Positions 22,201 through 32,345 of a DNA stretch of 64,000 nucleotides are shown here, piece after piece. The notes beneath the pieces were generated by a model, which did not search any database, was not told where the DNA came from, and worked only from the letters and a program-made list of their open reading frames with translations. The stretch comes from Diphasiastrum complanatum (Eukaryota > Streptophyta > Lycopodiopsida > Lycopodiales > Lycopodiaceae). The translations under genes were made by a program, and so were the position numbers. How positions within the stretch are numbered: the first letter of the stretch is position 1; each line of letters starts with the position of its first letter. The stretch spans positions 49,861,105 through 49,925,104 of the forward strand of contig CM055099.1 in assembly GCA_029204225.1 (NCBI GenBank), read 5' to 3'.

Positions 22201-25200
22201 AGCGTCTACACTTAATCGTTGTCAAGAAGTAAGAAGTCGTCGGCGTCCATCCCGCGCTAGCTGACAGTCAGCTGATCCAGTCAGCTGATCAGCATTCTTT
22301 CATCAGCGTCCTCCTTCCACGTTATCAATCCGCGCCACCAGACAATTAGCCATGTTCAGTTGAGTTCCATTGACTGGCAGCCGGTTCCTCTGGTTCCTCA
22401 AGATTATCCATTGATCCGGTAACCTTAACAATTTCCCCCTCAATGAATAATCGCATTCCCATTGCAGTGCACAAGTTCCGATGCTGATCTCTGGGCAGCG
22501 GCTTTGTAAATATGTCTGCAATCATTCGGTTAGTAGGGCAATATTCTATAGTCAACCTTCCTTCCTCTATGAGATCTCTCACGAATCTGTATTGCAAGTC
22601 TATATGCTTGACCTGGAGTAATCGTCAGTTATTGTCATGAAATATTTTCCTCCGCCAATTGATTGAGTCTCTATTGGTCCACACAGATCACTGTGCACCA
22701 GATCAAGACACTGTCTTGTAGAACTTTGAGTTTGTTTGGGAAAAGGCCTTTTGGTCATTTTCCCTTTCAAGCATGCCTCACACCTGTTGCACAATGCAGC
22801 ATCTTTTTCGCTCCATCCTTCAATCTTATATCCATTCTTCACCAACTTGCTGAGCTTTTTGAATGATGCATGTCCAAGCCTTTCGTGCCAGAGGGTGGAT
22901 CCGGCAATCTGATTGATTTCCGCTACATTTACCTGCTCTTCCCTTGAAGCTTTGCGTTTCAAACAGAATAAGTTTCCAGGGCTCACGTTTGCTCTTGCCA
23001 CCTCTTGATCATCTATGAATATTCGACATGTCTCATCCTTGAATCGAGTTTTAACTCCCATTCTATTCAATCTGATGACTGAGATCAGATTTTTTTTCAG
23101 TCTTGGCACATGTAACACGTCCATTAGTCTTCCTTTCAAAGTGGGGTTCAGGGTGATTAGAACTTCCCCACTGCCTTTGGCTTCGATTTGCTCATTATCA
23201 CCAAGCATGATTTGAACTGGCGGGCTCAGCTTTCTGTAGTTTCTGAGAAGACCACGATTGGGTGTCATGTGGGAAGTCGCTCCTGAGTCTACATACCAGT
23301 CATCGTTGGGGCAGATCTGCATGTCTTCATCATTACCGTTGCTGATCATGATGACATTTCTTGCAGATACCATTTTCCTTGGAGTACTTTTTTGATAGAC
23401 CATTAAACATATCTCATTAATGATCCTAATGCCGTTGCCTGCCAATGGATTGGCTTCGAGCGTCTACTTAACATCAGACAATTCTCTTCACTACTGGAAG
23501 CAACATCCTTCATGCCTTCTTGTTCCATCACATTCGCTTCTTCCCTTATTTGCAGAGCTTTGAGCTTTAGTTTGAGGGGACAGGCTTTTGCCAAGTGATC
23601 AGTGGAGTCACATACAAAGCATTTCCTTTCGAACCTCCTTTTGCTTTCCTTCTTTCCTTTGGAAGGAAACTTATCATGTGTCTTGGGCTCCATTGTACGC
23701 TGATCAGAGCGACTAGGAGGGGTTTCCATTACTAGTGCGTGTTCCTGATTTGCATGACCGGATAGCTTGTCTCTCCTCATCTCGCATTGAGCGATTCTCT
23801 TCATAGCTAAATTTAGTGTCAATAGATCTTCCATCTCATCAGCATACTGTGCCTCCAGGGCCGCGATGGTGGGTTCAAAGGAGGATGGCAGCCCTCCGAG
23901 AAAGAATGCAGCCACATCTTTCTCTTTCATAGAGAACCCTAGAGCAGTCAGCCTTCGGTGTACATCCTTGAACCATTCTATGTATGAGTTGATGGACTCT
24001 CCTTCGCCAACTCTCATGTTGGTTAGTTCCTTTTGCAGCACGATCTTGGCTGTTAGACCAGACCCCTGACTCACATCCCTTAGCAGGCGCCACACTCCCT
24101 TTGCCGTCTTCTCATCTCTGACCTGGGCCAAAGGAGTGTCTCCTAGCGCAAGACAGATCATGATCTTTGCCTGTTTGACTCTATCTCTGTATGATCTGCT
24201 TTTCTCAGCTAGTATCGCCTCTGCAGCTGGAGTGCTTTCTCCTATCAATTCAGGTTCCTGTTCCTCTCCAGAAACTATCTCCCAGAGACCCTTTTAGTCA
24301 AGCAACATCTGCATTTTCCATGACCAGCTCTCATAGTTGTCTCCTTCTAGCTTTGCGATATATCGGATTTCTTGCTGTAGAGCCATTTCCTTCCCCGTGT
24401 TCTGGATTTATCTGAGCAGGTCCGTTTATGACACAATCGTTAGGACGATCCTGGCTTTCTTGCCATAAAACACCTTGCGACTGATCAATCCCTGGGGAGG
24501 ATCTCCTACATGCGTCGTGGGCCCATAACCAATGTTAGAACTTACAACGATTCTATGTGGGAATTATGTAAGCATGCAACGAAACAGGAAGTATCCAACA
24601 CACGATTGATCTCTAAGCAAAGGGATATATTAAGTTCAAAAGTTGACAGTACATATGAGTATTGATCCAAAGGAACAGTGATCAGAACTGCGAACTGCAG
24701 TACATTCTATCAGAGACGAAAAACGTTCAACAACACAAATATCTATCAAACTATCTCCTTTTATTATCTAACTAATCCTAGCATCTACACTTAATCGTTG
24801 TCAAGAAGTAAGAAGTCGTCGGCGTCCATCCCGCGCTAGCTGACAGTCAGCTGTTAGCCATGTTCAGTTGAGTTCCGTTGACTGGCAGCAGGTTCCTCTG
24901 GTTCCTCAAGATTATCCATTGATCCGGTAACCTTAACAACCGGTCAGCTCTCACTTGTGATATCATATTTCTGAGGAGACATCTGCCATTTTGTTGACTT
25001 CTTGGTGATTCTTCAGGTACAGAAGCAATGTTTGCAGATCTGGGACATTTCTCAGTGCGTTCTATCCAAGTAAGAACGTTGCTGCATGTTCTATTGGGTT
25101 AATCGGTTTCTTTCCACCAGCTCATTCCTAAGCTTACTAAGTCAAAGTTTCATTCTGTTGGTTTGTGACTTCTATGATTAAATTCTGTTTTGGTTGTAGA

Positions 25201-26817
25201 TTGCATTTGCGTCAGCAGTTTATCCTTGCCTGATGTTAGCGTACCTCGGTCAGGCTTCATATTTAATGAAGCATCCACGGGATGTCGGGCAGACGTTTTA
25301 CAAATCTCTTCCAAGTAAGGAAAGCAGACAATATGTGGTGAATTGCAAGATTTAGAATTAGAACAAAGTATGGGCTCTGTTTTTGGGAAGAGCTAGGAGT
25401 TTTATAACTTGCTGGGTCTAACACTGTTGCGTGACAATCTTGTGCAGAAGCCGTTTATTGGCCTGTATTTGTTACCGCTGTGCTAGCTGCTATAGTTGCA
25501 AGTCAAGCAATGATATCTGCCACCTTCTCAATCGTAAAACAATCAATGGCCCTTGGTTGTTTCCCACGCGTGAAGGTTGTTCACACCTCAGCGAAGCATA
25601 TTGGACAGGTCTTTATCCCTGAGTTGAATTTATTCTTGATGCTCGGATGTATAGCTGTCACAGTGGGTTTCAAAGACACCACAAAACTTGGCAATGCTTA
25701 TGGTGAGTTACTGCTTTCATATCCAAAACCTGGAAGTTTTGTTAGGCGGCATAGCTTAGAAAAGCCAGTCATGTTTATTCTTGCAGAGATGTAGGCTGAT
25801 GTCGATAGAATGTCTGTTGAATTTGCAGGTATATGTGTGGTTGCTGTGATGGTAGTAACTACGACATTGTTGACTCTGATTATGCTGTTGATATGGCAAA
25901 CCAACATCTTGCTTGCTGCTGCTTTTCTGGTTGTATTTGGCGTGGTGGAGCTAATTTACTTCTCATCAGTTTTATTCAAATTTGTTCAAGGTGGTTGGCT
26001 TCCATTGGCTTTCGCGGCTTTTCTTCTATTCATCATGGCGGTTTGGCATTATGTAAGTGTAAAAAAGTACCAATATGAGCTTCAAAACAAAGTACCAATA
26101 GATTGGATTTTAGCGCTTGGATCAACACTCGGCATGGTACGCGTTCCAGGTGTTGGACTTGTCTACACAGAGTTGTCAAAAGGAGTTCCATGTATCTTCT
26201 CCCATTTCATCACAAGCCTTCCTGCCATGCACTCCATAGTCGTCTTTGTCTGCATAAAGTACTTACCTGTTAGTACAGTTCCAGCAGCCGAGCGCTTTGT
26301 TTTTAGACGAGTAGGCCCTAAAGATTATCACATCTATAGATGCATTGCAAGGTATGGCTATAAAGAGGTGCGACATGAACATGATGATTTTGAGGACATG
26401 CTCATGCTGAGTCTAGAAAACTTTATCCAATTTGAACATCAATCAGTAAGTCATCAACAAAGTGAAACAGACAGTTCGAGTGAACATGATGGAGATGGAA
26501 GTAGTATGCGAGTTTATCCAGCAAAAGTAATGCAGCCTAGTGGTAGGACAGGGATCGAAAAAAATTTATCAAAGCAGAGATCTGTAGATTTGGAGGTTCA
26601 GGAGGAGCTCATTTTTGCGGAGAGAATGAAACAAACGGGGGTGGTGTATCTACTTGGGCAGATTCATGTGAAAGCCAAGAGGGATTCCTCCTTTGTGAAA
26701 AGGTTTATTGTTGATTATGCATATGCATTCATAAAGATCAATACTCGGAGGAGCCCAATAATTCTGAATGTCCCTCACACACGACTTTTGGAGGTTGGTA
26801 TGGTTTACCACATCTAA
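18977..26817 (+). CDS. KUP/HAK/KT family potassium transporter gene, nine exons
   Basis: Proton-coupled K+ uptake carrier of the KUP/HAK/KT (APC-fold) family, in plasma membrane or tonoplast. I joined exons 18977-19297, 20181-20409, 20981-21229, 21356-21406, 21578-21838, 25017-25069, 25200-25314, 25448-25702 and 25829-26817. Every intron is GT-AG and the frame stays open to TAA, giving 840 residues (family range about 750-860). Diagnostic motifs are [86 protein letters not shown]-like [35 protein letters not shown], and a C-terminus GVVYLLGQ ... [10 protein letters not shown]. The start could instead be the in-frame ATG at 19034 (821 residues). Intron 5 hosts a 3-kb copia element. The subfamily is not resolved. 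Confidence 0.93.
20181..20409 (+). CDS. KUP exon 2 (first two membrane segments)
   Basis: Residues 108-184, acceptor TTTGGTGCAG and donor GATG|GTAAGT. Encodes [20 protein letters not shown], the family signature containing the GD and SPLY residues that face the K+ site, then [20 protein letters not shown] and LQANDNGDG. Confidence 0.95.
20981..21229 (+). CDS. KUP exon 3
   Basis: Residues 184-266, acceptor TTGCTTTTCAG. Starts [20 protein letters not shown], runs through the cytosolic loop ([20 protein letters not shown]), and ends in the conserved [14 protein letters not shown] segment before the donor TCAG|GTACTC. Confidence 0.95.
21356..21406 (+). CDS. KUP exon 4 (51 bp)
   Basis: Completes the [20 protein letters not shown] block: acceptor CTTGCTGCAG, donor AAACA|GTATGT. 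Its phase joins exons 3 and 5 without breaking the frame. Confidence 0.9.
21578..21838 (+). CDS. KUP exon 5
   Basis: Residues about 284-370: [60 protein letters not shown] and [14 protein letters not shown]. Donor ACAG|GTGCAT. The open frame runs on to 21900 without homology and is intronic read-through. The next exon begins with the expected [12 protein letters not shown]. Confidence 0.95.
21923..21953 (+). repeat. 31-bp direct repeat, left flank of the intronic element
   Basis: These 31 bases, beginning CCGGTCAGCTCTCACTTG, recur exactly at 24940-24970. One copy abuts each end of the copia element, so they look like a target-site duplication far longer than the usual 4-6 bp. Confidence 0.9.
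21954..22430 (-). repeat. 3' LTR of the intronic copia (477 bp)
   Basis: TGTTAGAACTT...CCTTAACA on the plus strand, matching 24533-24938. Contains 71 bp (22275-22345) absent from the other LTR; CAGCTG words recur around the breakpoints. Confidence 0.95.
22346..22597 (-). pseudogene. copia RNase H end
   Basis: Reads [20 protein letters not shown] then [20 protein letters not shown], the conserved copia C-terminus, ending in the 3' LTR side. The polypurine tract GAGGGGGAAAT (22441-22431) lies within the same stretch just before the LTR. Confidence 0.85.
22600..23445 (-). pseudogene. copia protease, pre-integrase and start of integrase
   Basis: 281 codons. [20 protein letters not shown] is the protease site (DSGA). 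[20 protein letters not shown] follows, then [19 protein letters not shown] and [17 protein letters not shown] (HHCC zinc region), and [20 protein letters not shown] with ITDDYSR (first catalytic block). It stops at DDYSR, where the internal deletion joins RNase H sequence. Confidence 0.9.
23403..24386 (-). pseudogene. copia gag with zinc knuckle
   Basis: Starts at ATG 24386 ([20 protein letters not shown]), meets one TAA at 24296-24294 where Gln is expected (LLD-stop-KGLWEI), then stays open: [38 protein letters not shown], and the knuckle [14 protein letters not shown]. It overlaps the protease frame at 23445, fitting a shifted Gag-Pol arrangement or a later frameshift. Confidence 0.9.
24533..24938 (-). 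repeat. 5' LTR of the intronic copia (406 bp)
   Basis: Same ends as the other LTR (TGTTAGAA...CTTAACA), with the 71-bp deletion. The adjoining minus-strand PBS-like sequence is TTGGTTATGGGCC (24532-24520), not the usual TGGTATCAGAGCC, so this family probably uses a different or altered tRNA primer. Confidence 0.92.
24940..24970 (+). repeat. 31-bp direct repeat, right flank of the intronic element
   Basis: Exact second copy of 21923-21953, one base (A, 24939) after the element's terminal CA. Intron sequence continues normally from 24971 to the exon 6 acceptor. Confidence 0.9.
25017..25069 (+). CDS. KUP exon 6 (53 bp)
   Basis: Encodes [17 protein letters not shown], one of the most conserved family segments, between acceptor GATTCTTCAG and donor CCAA|GTAAGA. 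It sits 47 bp past the right edge of the retroelement insertion, so splicing sites are intact. Confidence 0.95.
25200..25314 (+). CDS. KUP exon 7
   Basis: Encodes [20 protein letters not shown] and [18 protein letters not shown], acceptor TTGGTTGTAG, donor CCAA|GTAAGG. Confidence 0.95.
25448..25702 (+). CDS. KUP exon 8
   Basis: Encodes [20 protein letters not shown], the [20 protein letters not shown] segment, [20 protein letters not shown] and GNAYG. Acceptor CTTGTGCAG, donor TATG|GTGAGT. Confidence 0.95.
25829..26817 (+). CDS. KUP exon 9 (last membrane segments and C-terminal domain)
   Basis: Residues about 512-840, acceptor AATTTGCAG, stop TAA at 26815. Three hydrophobic segments ([60 protein letters not shown]) precede a long cytosolic tail with [40 protein letters not shown], a Ser/Asp-rich linker, [20 protein letters not shown] and the terminal [10 protein letters not shown]. 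Confidence 0.95.
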
Positions 26818-28097
26818 AAGTAGCAAAGCATAAGCAAATGAACTATTTGTAGCATTGTAAAAAAGGGTGCAAAATTTTCCTACTTAAGAGATATAGGTTC
26901 AGATTTATTCTCCATGATGATGGAGTTAGCCCTACCCTTGAATCACACTTGTTGGAAGCCGAGCTTTATAAAGAATATTAGAGTTCTAAATAATCGTCTT
27001 TAATGGTTTCTAGGGAGTTCTAGAGGAGGTTTGTATGTCCAATCTATTTCAATCATCTATAGAAAGGCAAAAGTAATCATAAAGACTTGGATGGGTGAAG
27101 TAAGATGTAAGGGGCATCTATGCATTGATAAAAAAGCTTCCGGTGTGAAGAAGGGTGGAAGTTGTGAATAGAGTTGGCGCCAAGTGTTGACATAAACTTG
27201 GAGATTGCTAATGTCTTTGGAAATATATATAGGTTTGCATGATGATTTTTATTAAGTGTTTTATTTGCTTGTTTCCTTAATTATAGTTGATAGCAAAGCA
27301 TGATGGAGTAATTGTCTTATATAATAAAGCTTAATGTCCAAGGTGTTAATCTCTTGTTCATACTATGTGATTAGTCTTTTGGGTGAAGTTTTGGGTGTTA
27401 GTCATTCTACTACACACCTCTCTATTCCCCAATACAAGTAGTTTCCTTGTTACACTTTGTGCCATAATTGCACTTATATTTATTCTTTTATAAATCTTTC
27501 CTGACTTCCACAGATGCTATGAATTATCTCTACTAATTGGGGAGGTCTTTTACTACAAATTGTGAATAATATGAAAAATTTGATCAGTTTACATTTTCAT
27601 GTACATAACTCAATCACACATGTGTGGAGCATGTTCCCATGTGTGAATAGTAGGCCTAATTGCATAAGATTATTTTATGTCACAAATTCTTGAAGTTGTG
27701 AAACTAGACAAAAGGTAGTCATGTAGAAGCATGTCGAGTGTCATCATGAGGGTGGATCTCAATCTCCTCATGACTTGTACAAATTAAATCATGATTAGGC
27801 ATACGCAAAAATACATCCATCTCAAGTTCTATAAGGTGTTGAAACATGTCCTAGATTGTAGGAATGCAAAATTGCAAATTGTCAAAATCATCATCTTATT
27901 GGCTATGAGGTCCAATCGAATTATGAGGTGCAAATCATTGGGCCAATCATTTTTTGAAGCAACCACATGTTTAATCGAGTAGGAACTCAAGCTATTACTA
28001 TGTGGATGTGAGCTCTCATGTACTATTAACAATTTTTTTGAGAGTGATTTTTGTATCAATTTTTTTTGTCTATTCTCTCTCTACCCTTGAGCTCTTG

Positions 28098-28186
<89 letters not shown>

Positions 28187-28638
28187 AGAGGAGGATGTTT
28201 TCCTCACTCTAAAAGCTTGAGCAACACTTAGTTTTGTTATGAATATGCATGAAACTTGCTTGTCTTTGATGGATAATTACTTTTTGTGTACAAGAGCTCT
28301 TGCCAAGATCCAAACCTTGCTTGAAAGCTCACTAAAATCTGAATTGATGAAGAGTGATTTGGTAGTGTGCAAACTCTAATGCATTTAGGTCATGGTAGAT
28401 CTATTCAAGGTCCTTAAATGCACATTTTTAATATGTGTTAGAGCTAGATCCATGTATGCTTGAAGGTAGATTATTCCAATCAATTAAGTTTTGAGTCGAA
28501 AAATCAATTAGATTAGAGAGTGCTCTAGGGTCTCGATTGGTTCATAGCTTCAAATTCTTCAATGAAAGTTATGTTTGGGTGATGTTTTGGATCAATAGAT
28601 ACCTTTTGCTGTGTGGAGTGCTCAGACCACGTGTGCAA
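26818..28638. other. 3' flank of KUP, no second gene
   Basis: AT-rich, with no frame of recognisable content. A (CT)n tract lies at 28102-28184. Around 27615-27645 the text resembles the LTR-associated motif (CACACATGTGTGGAG ... CCATGTGTGAA) at 5469, so part of this is probably decayed LTR. I see no clear poly(A) signal. Confidence 0.4.
28102..28184. repeat. (CT)n microsatellite
   Basis: Perfect CT run of about 83 bp; the Leu-Ser open frame across it is an artefact. Confidence 0.98.
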
Positions 28639-29092
28639 TGTTGGAAGAAGAAATGACGATTCGATAATTCGAAATCTGTGAACGAACTATCGAGCACGGC
28701 GGAATGAGCCTTTTTTCCTAATGCATGACTACGCCTATCAATAATTAAACAAATCTATAATGACAGAAGCAACGTTCAATCTTTTAGCAACTAACTTTGA
28801 AATCATTAGTACCAAAATGATTTTGTAGCCAAACAATTTCGGAGTGCGAAGTAGATATAGAATATTGCGGCGTTGAAACAAATTTTTGCATTTAGAAGTA
28901 TTCAACAAAACAGACGAAACAATAAGAGATTTCAATTAGAAATAACTATAGAGAAACATACATTCGAACGTGATATTGAACCCAATAAGAAGATAGATTG
29001 ATTTAGTAAGTAGCATGTACAAATCATATGATGAGAGCACAAAGCAATGCCGGATAAAAATCGCGTACTCTAAACTATCTTTGAGTAACTGA
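28639..29092 (-). repeat. truncated LTR fragment, copia family A
   Basis: On the minus strand it matches the 3' half of the family A LTR (CAGTTACTC.., ACTAATGATTTCAAAGTTAG, GCGTAGTCATGCAT) and ends TCTTCTTCCAACA. Its 5' half is missing: it abuts the RNase H end of another copia copy at about 29093. Confidence 0.8.
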
Positions 29093-29116
29093 AAACGAAG
29101 TGGTTTAGTAAGTGAA

Positions 29117-29440
29117 TCAGCTACACACATATTCATTGCTTGGAGCATGCTCCAAAGCAATCTCCTTGGCTTGCACCATTTCTCTCACAAAGTGATGACA
29201 TATCTCAATGTGCTTAGATCTTGCATGGAAGATTGGGTTAGATGCAAGGTGCTGGGCTGATATATTATCATTTTGACATAGGATCCATCCAAAATGTGAT
29301 GCAAGTGCAATGATTAGCCTTATTGTGACCATCTTGGCCACGGGTGCAAAAGTTTCTTCATAGTCCATCCCTCTCTCTTGAGCATAACCTTTTGCAACTA
29401 ATCTTGCTTTATGTTTATTAACACTCCCATTTGCATTCAA
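29117..29440 (-). pseudogene. copia RT start fused to RNase H end
   Basis: Reads [20 protein letters not shown] and [20 protein letters not shown], then jumps from GWILCQ straight to [20 protein letters not shown] and [20 protein letters not shown]. The palm domain including YVDD is deleted in frame. Confidence 0.85.
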
Positions 29441-29469
29441 CTTAAGCTTGAAGACCCACTTGCATCCTA

Positions 29470-29834
29470 TTACATTTCTTTGAGGTCTATCAAGGCATTA
29501 TATTCATCCAACATAGCTTCATACCATTCTTTGGAGTTCAATGCTTCTTTAACATTAGATGGTTCTTCAAGACTAGATAAAGCATAAGAAGTGGATGAGA
29601 TACCCTCGGCTTGCTTCTCTTTTCCTTGATATGTGAGCCTTGATGGCTCCACTTTTGCCCTTGAAGATCTCCTTGGTGTGATAGGTGGGTTTGGTGCTTG
29701 CTCCTCCATGAGCTCCTCCTCAAAATCAAGATCTTACTCCTCGACCATCTTCTTCGTGATTGTTGGATCACTTGAGCCTTCTTCAAGCACATGCATATTA
29801 TGTTCATCAAAGATAACATCCCTTGAAACAACAA
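29470..29834 (-). pseudogene. copia integrase C-terminal linker
   Basis: Two overlapping frames. 29709-29470 reads PNPPITPRRSSRAKVEPSRL and [20 protein letters not shown], the typical Arg/Ser/Pro-rich bridge into RT. Confidence 0.75.
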
Positions 29835-30015
29835 ACTTGTTCAAGGATGGGAGATAGATTTTTTAGCCCTTGCTTGAGCTTGCATATCCAAGCATGATCC
29901 CTCTTGTGGAAGATGGATCCTCCTTGGTTCTTGTTTCCAATGGCACATGCACATAACATATACACCCAAAAACTTTCAAGTGATTAAGATTGGGTTTCTT
30001 TCTATACAACATCTC

Positions 30016-30380
30016 TTAAGGAGTTTTGCCTTCAATTTCTTTGCAAGATACCCTATTCGTCAAGTAGTTTGCACAGACAACTGCATTTTGTTGAGGGGTG
30101 TAAGGACAAGAAGTTTCTTCCCTGATCCCTTCCTCCTCACAAAAGGCCTTGAACTCATTGGAGATGTATTCTCCACCATTGTGACTTCTAAGAATCTTGA
30201 TGCTTTTCCACAAACAACTTGAACTTTACAAAAGTATCAAATACTTGAGACTTGAAGGAAAGTAAGAACATCCAACAATATCTTGAGTAGTCATCAGTGA
30301 AGGTTAAAAGTATGGATGAACCAACACCTTCTTATGTGCCTTGGAAAAAGCACATGCTTCAGAAACCTTGTCTTCCTTCC
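30016..30380 (-). pseudogene. copia integrase core remnant
   Basis: 30213-30016 has SIKILRSHNGGEYISNEFKA, with Asp of the catalytic DD(35)E replaced by His at RSH-N, and EEEGIREETSCPYTPQQNAV with the catalytic Glu. Upstream, in other frames, the Cys half of the zinc region (EACAFSKAHKK) and a TDDYSRYCW-like block are readable. Confidence 0.75.
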
Positions 30381-30390
30381 CAATAGACCT

Positions 30391-31873
30391 TGGTAGTGAA
30401 GGGGCAAGGGAGATAGAAGAACGCGAACGGAGAAGAGAGCAGGATTATTGCGGAACATCTCTCCCGTTACAATCAGCTGCTAGATGCAAAAACAGTCTAA
30501 TAGAAAGCTTATGCTAAATATAATCATAGCTTTAAGTGTTCTAATTGCCCAACAGGTTCTTAAAAATTAATTCATACTCACAAACAACAAGAGTACAGTC
30601 CACTGAAGAGATTAGAAATGGTTTGTGTGTGGTATTACTGAAAAATGGATTCAATGTGAAGTTTGGTTCTGAAATAGATGGAAGAGCAGTATGATATCGC
30701 GAGTTCCTCAAGCGTCAAAGATAGCCATCGTCTGATCAGAAACTGAGGAGTCGTAGACGTCCGTGTTTTAATTAGAGTGAGTAAACAAGCGCGATCAAAT
30801 AGCAACAAAGTGCATTCAATCACAACAAGCATTCATCTACGTTATACACATATAGAAAAGTGTATTGCTGCTATATTACACTGAGGCACAACAATGATAG
30901 TTACAACCAAAATAACGACGTAACTGGGAGGCTCAAAATTATTAGTCTCATGGATGAAGCGTCTCAAGTAATCTGTGCTGGGATGATCTATTTATAGATT
31001 GCATCCATGTATTAACTACAATAAATGTTTGTCACCTAATTAGGTAAGTCGTTGTACTTGGAAGTATGTGGCTTTTGTGACAACTGTACATAGTGTATAC
31101 TGTCAACCGTAGGGAATGTTGACGTGGACGAGGACGTCGCAAATTCTCTCACTTCGCATTTTACGTGAAGTGGTTTTCTCTCACTTCACAAATTTCGGGA
31201 AGTGGCTGGGAACGTTCTTCGTTCAAAATAGACGACCTTCACTTTCTCTCTCTCTTCGGTTTTTTTGCGAAAAGGCCGAAGGTGCCCTAAAATTGTTCAA
31301 GTCTGAAGTAGATGACCTTCGGAAATATTCTCTCTCTATTCGCGAACATTTCGCGAAAAAGCCGAAGGTGCTCTAAAATGGATGAACTTTGAATTGTGCC
31401 TTAGTGTCGCATTTTGGGAAAGTGCAAAAAAGATGAAACTGTTGCGAAATAGTTTAAACTGTTGACTATGCTAGTCTCGCATTTCAGAAAAATACAAAAA
31501 AGGCGACACTGTGGCAAACATAGTTCATTTCTGCAGACTATCATGACACTTAGAGTATTTTTGCAGACTGTCGCGAAAATAATGTGTTTCTGCAGACTTG
31601 TTCTAAATGCTAATTTCGTGGAAGTCCTTGAAGATGGCCAAGTCTTCAATGACTTCAAATTATTGAACTTAACATCTGAACTTGAAATTATGATAGGATT
31701 GGTTACCCTTTGCTGGAGTTCAGTTGTAGACGTTAAATTGGATGTCTAAGTTTGTGATTCCTGCAGGTATTAGATGAGCAGACTTTGAACCCAAAATAGG
31801 TTTCATCTGACCCTAGATTAATGATCAATAAACGTGCAGGAAGAATCATGATATAGAAATTAGTCATTCACCA
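30391..31873 (-). repeat. probable solo LTR inserted in integrase, 1.48 kb
   Basis: On the minus strand it begins TGGTGAATGACT and ends TTCACTACCA (TG...CA), has a strong TATA box CTATAAATAG near 30999-30990, and no coding region. It interrupts a copia integrase. The exact insertion edges are uncertain by about 20 bp on the right, and no 5-bp target duplication is clean. U3 contains two diverged copies of a GCCGAAGGTG block and a TTTCGCGAAA palindrome. Confidence 0.6.
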
Positions 31874-31890
31874 AGGAGACAAATGTGGGC

Positions 31891-32130
31891 TTAATTTCCA
31901 ATAGGTAGGCCTAAAGCATACTCCTCATTGATCATAGCCTCCATGGAACCCGAGTTGACATGTCCAAGTCTTTTGTGCCATAAAGTGAAGGTAGATATCT
32001 TGCTCTTCTTGGCCAACATGACAACATTAGCAACCACAAATACATCCGACTTATAAAGTTTGCCAAGTCTAGTGCCCTTAGCCACTCTCTTACCTTTTTC
32101 TTTATGAAACATTCGCGGCAAAATCAACAT
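31891..32130 (-). pseudogene. copia GAG-pre-integrase remnant
   Basis: Reads TFTLWHKRLGHVNSGSMEAM then EEYALGLPIG, the HxxxH half of the integrase zinc region, cut by the inserted block at 31873. Confidence 0.8.
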
Positions 32131-32345
32131 TGAAACTATTGTCTACCATTTGGCCAACACTTATGAGATTCTTTGTTATTGTAGGAATTTACAAAGCACC
32201 TTCTATGTTGATACTTTTGGAAGATCCTAAGAAAAGGGGAATGCTACCAACTCCTTCAATCTTGCAAGCTTCATCATTGTTGTATAGATAGATTTTATAG
32301 GTCCATCATAAGCGAAGAGAGAAGAGAAAAACTCCCTTTTGCTAG

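Larger units (their letters stand above)
21954..24938 (-). mobile_element. internally deleted copia element in KUP intron 5
   Basis: Minus-strand element: 5' LTR 24938-24533, gag, protease, start of integrase, abrupt join to the RNase H end, polypurine tract, 3' LTR 22430-21954. The integrase core, all of RT and most of RNase H are missing. The two LTRs differ by five substitutions over about 406 shared bases (about 1.2%) plus one 71-bp deletion, so the insertion is fairly recent. It lies antisense to the host gene, between intact splice sites. Confidence 0.93.

Noticed and set aside
26818-28638. Possible second gene downstream of KUP
   Set aside because: Only short open frames without motifs, splice pattern or codon-like structure.
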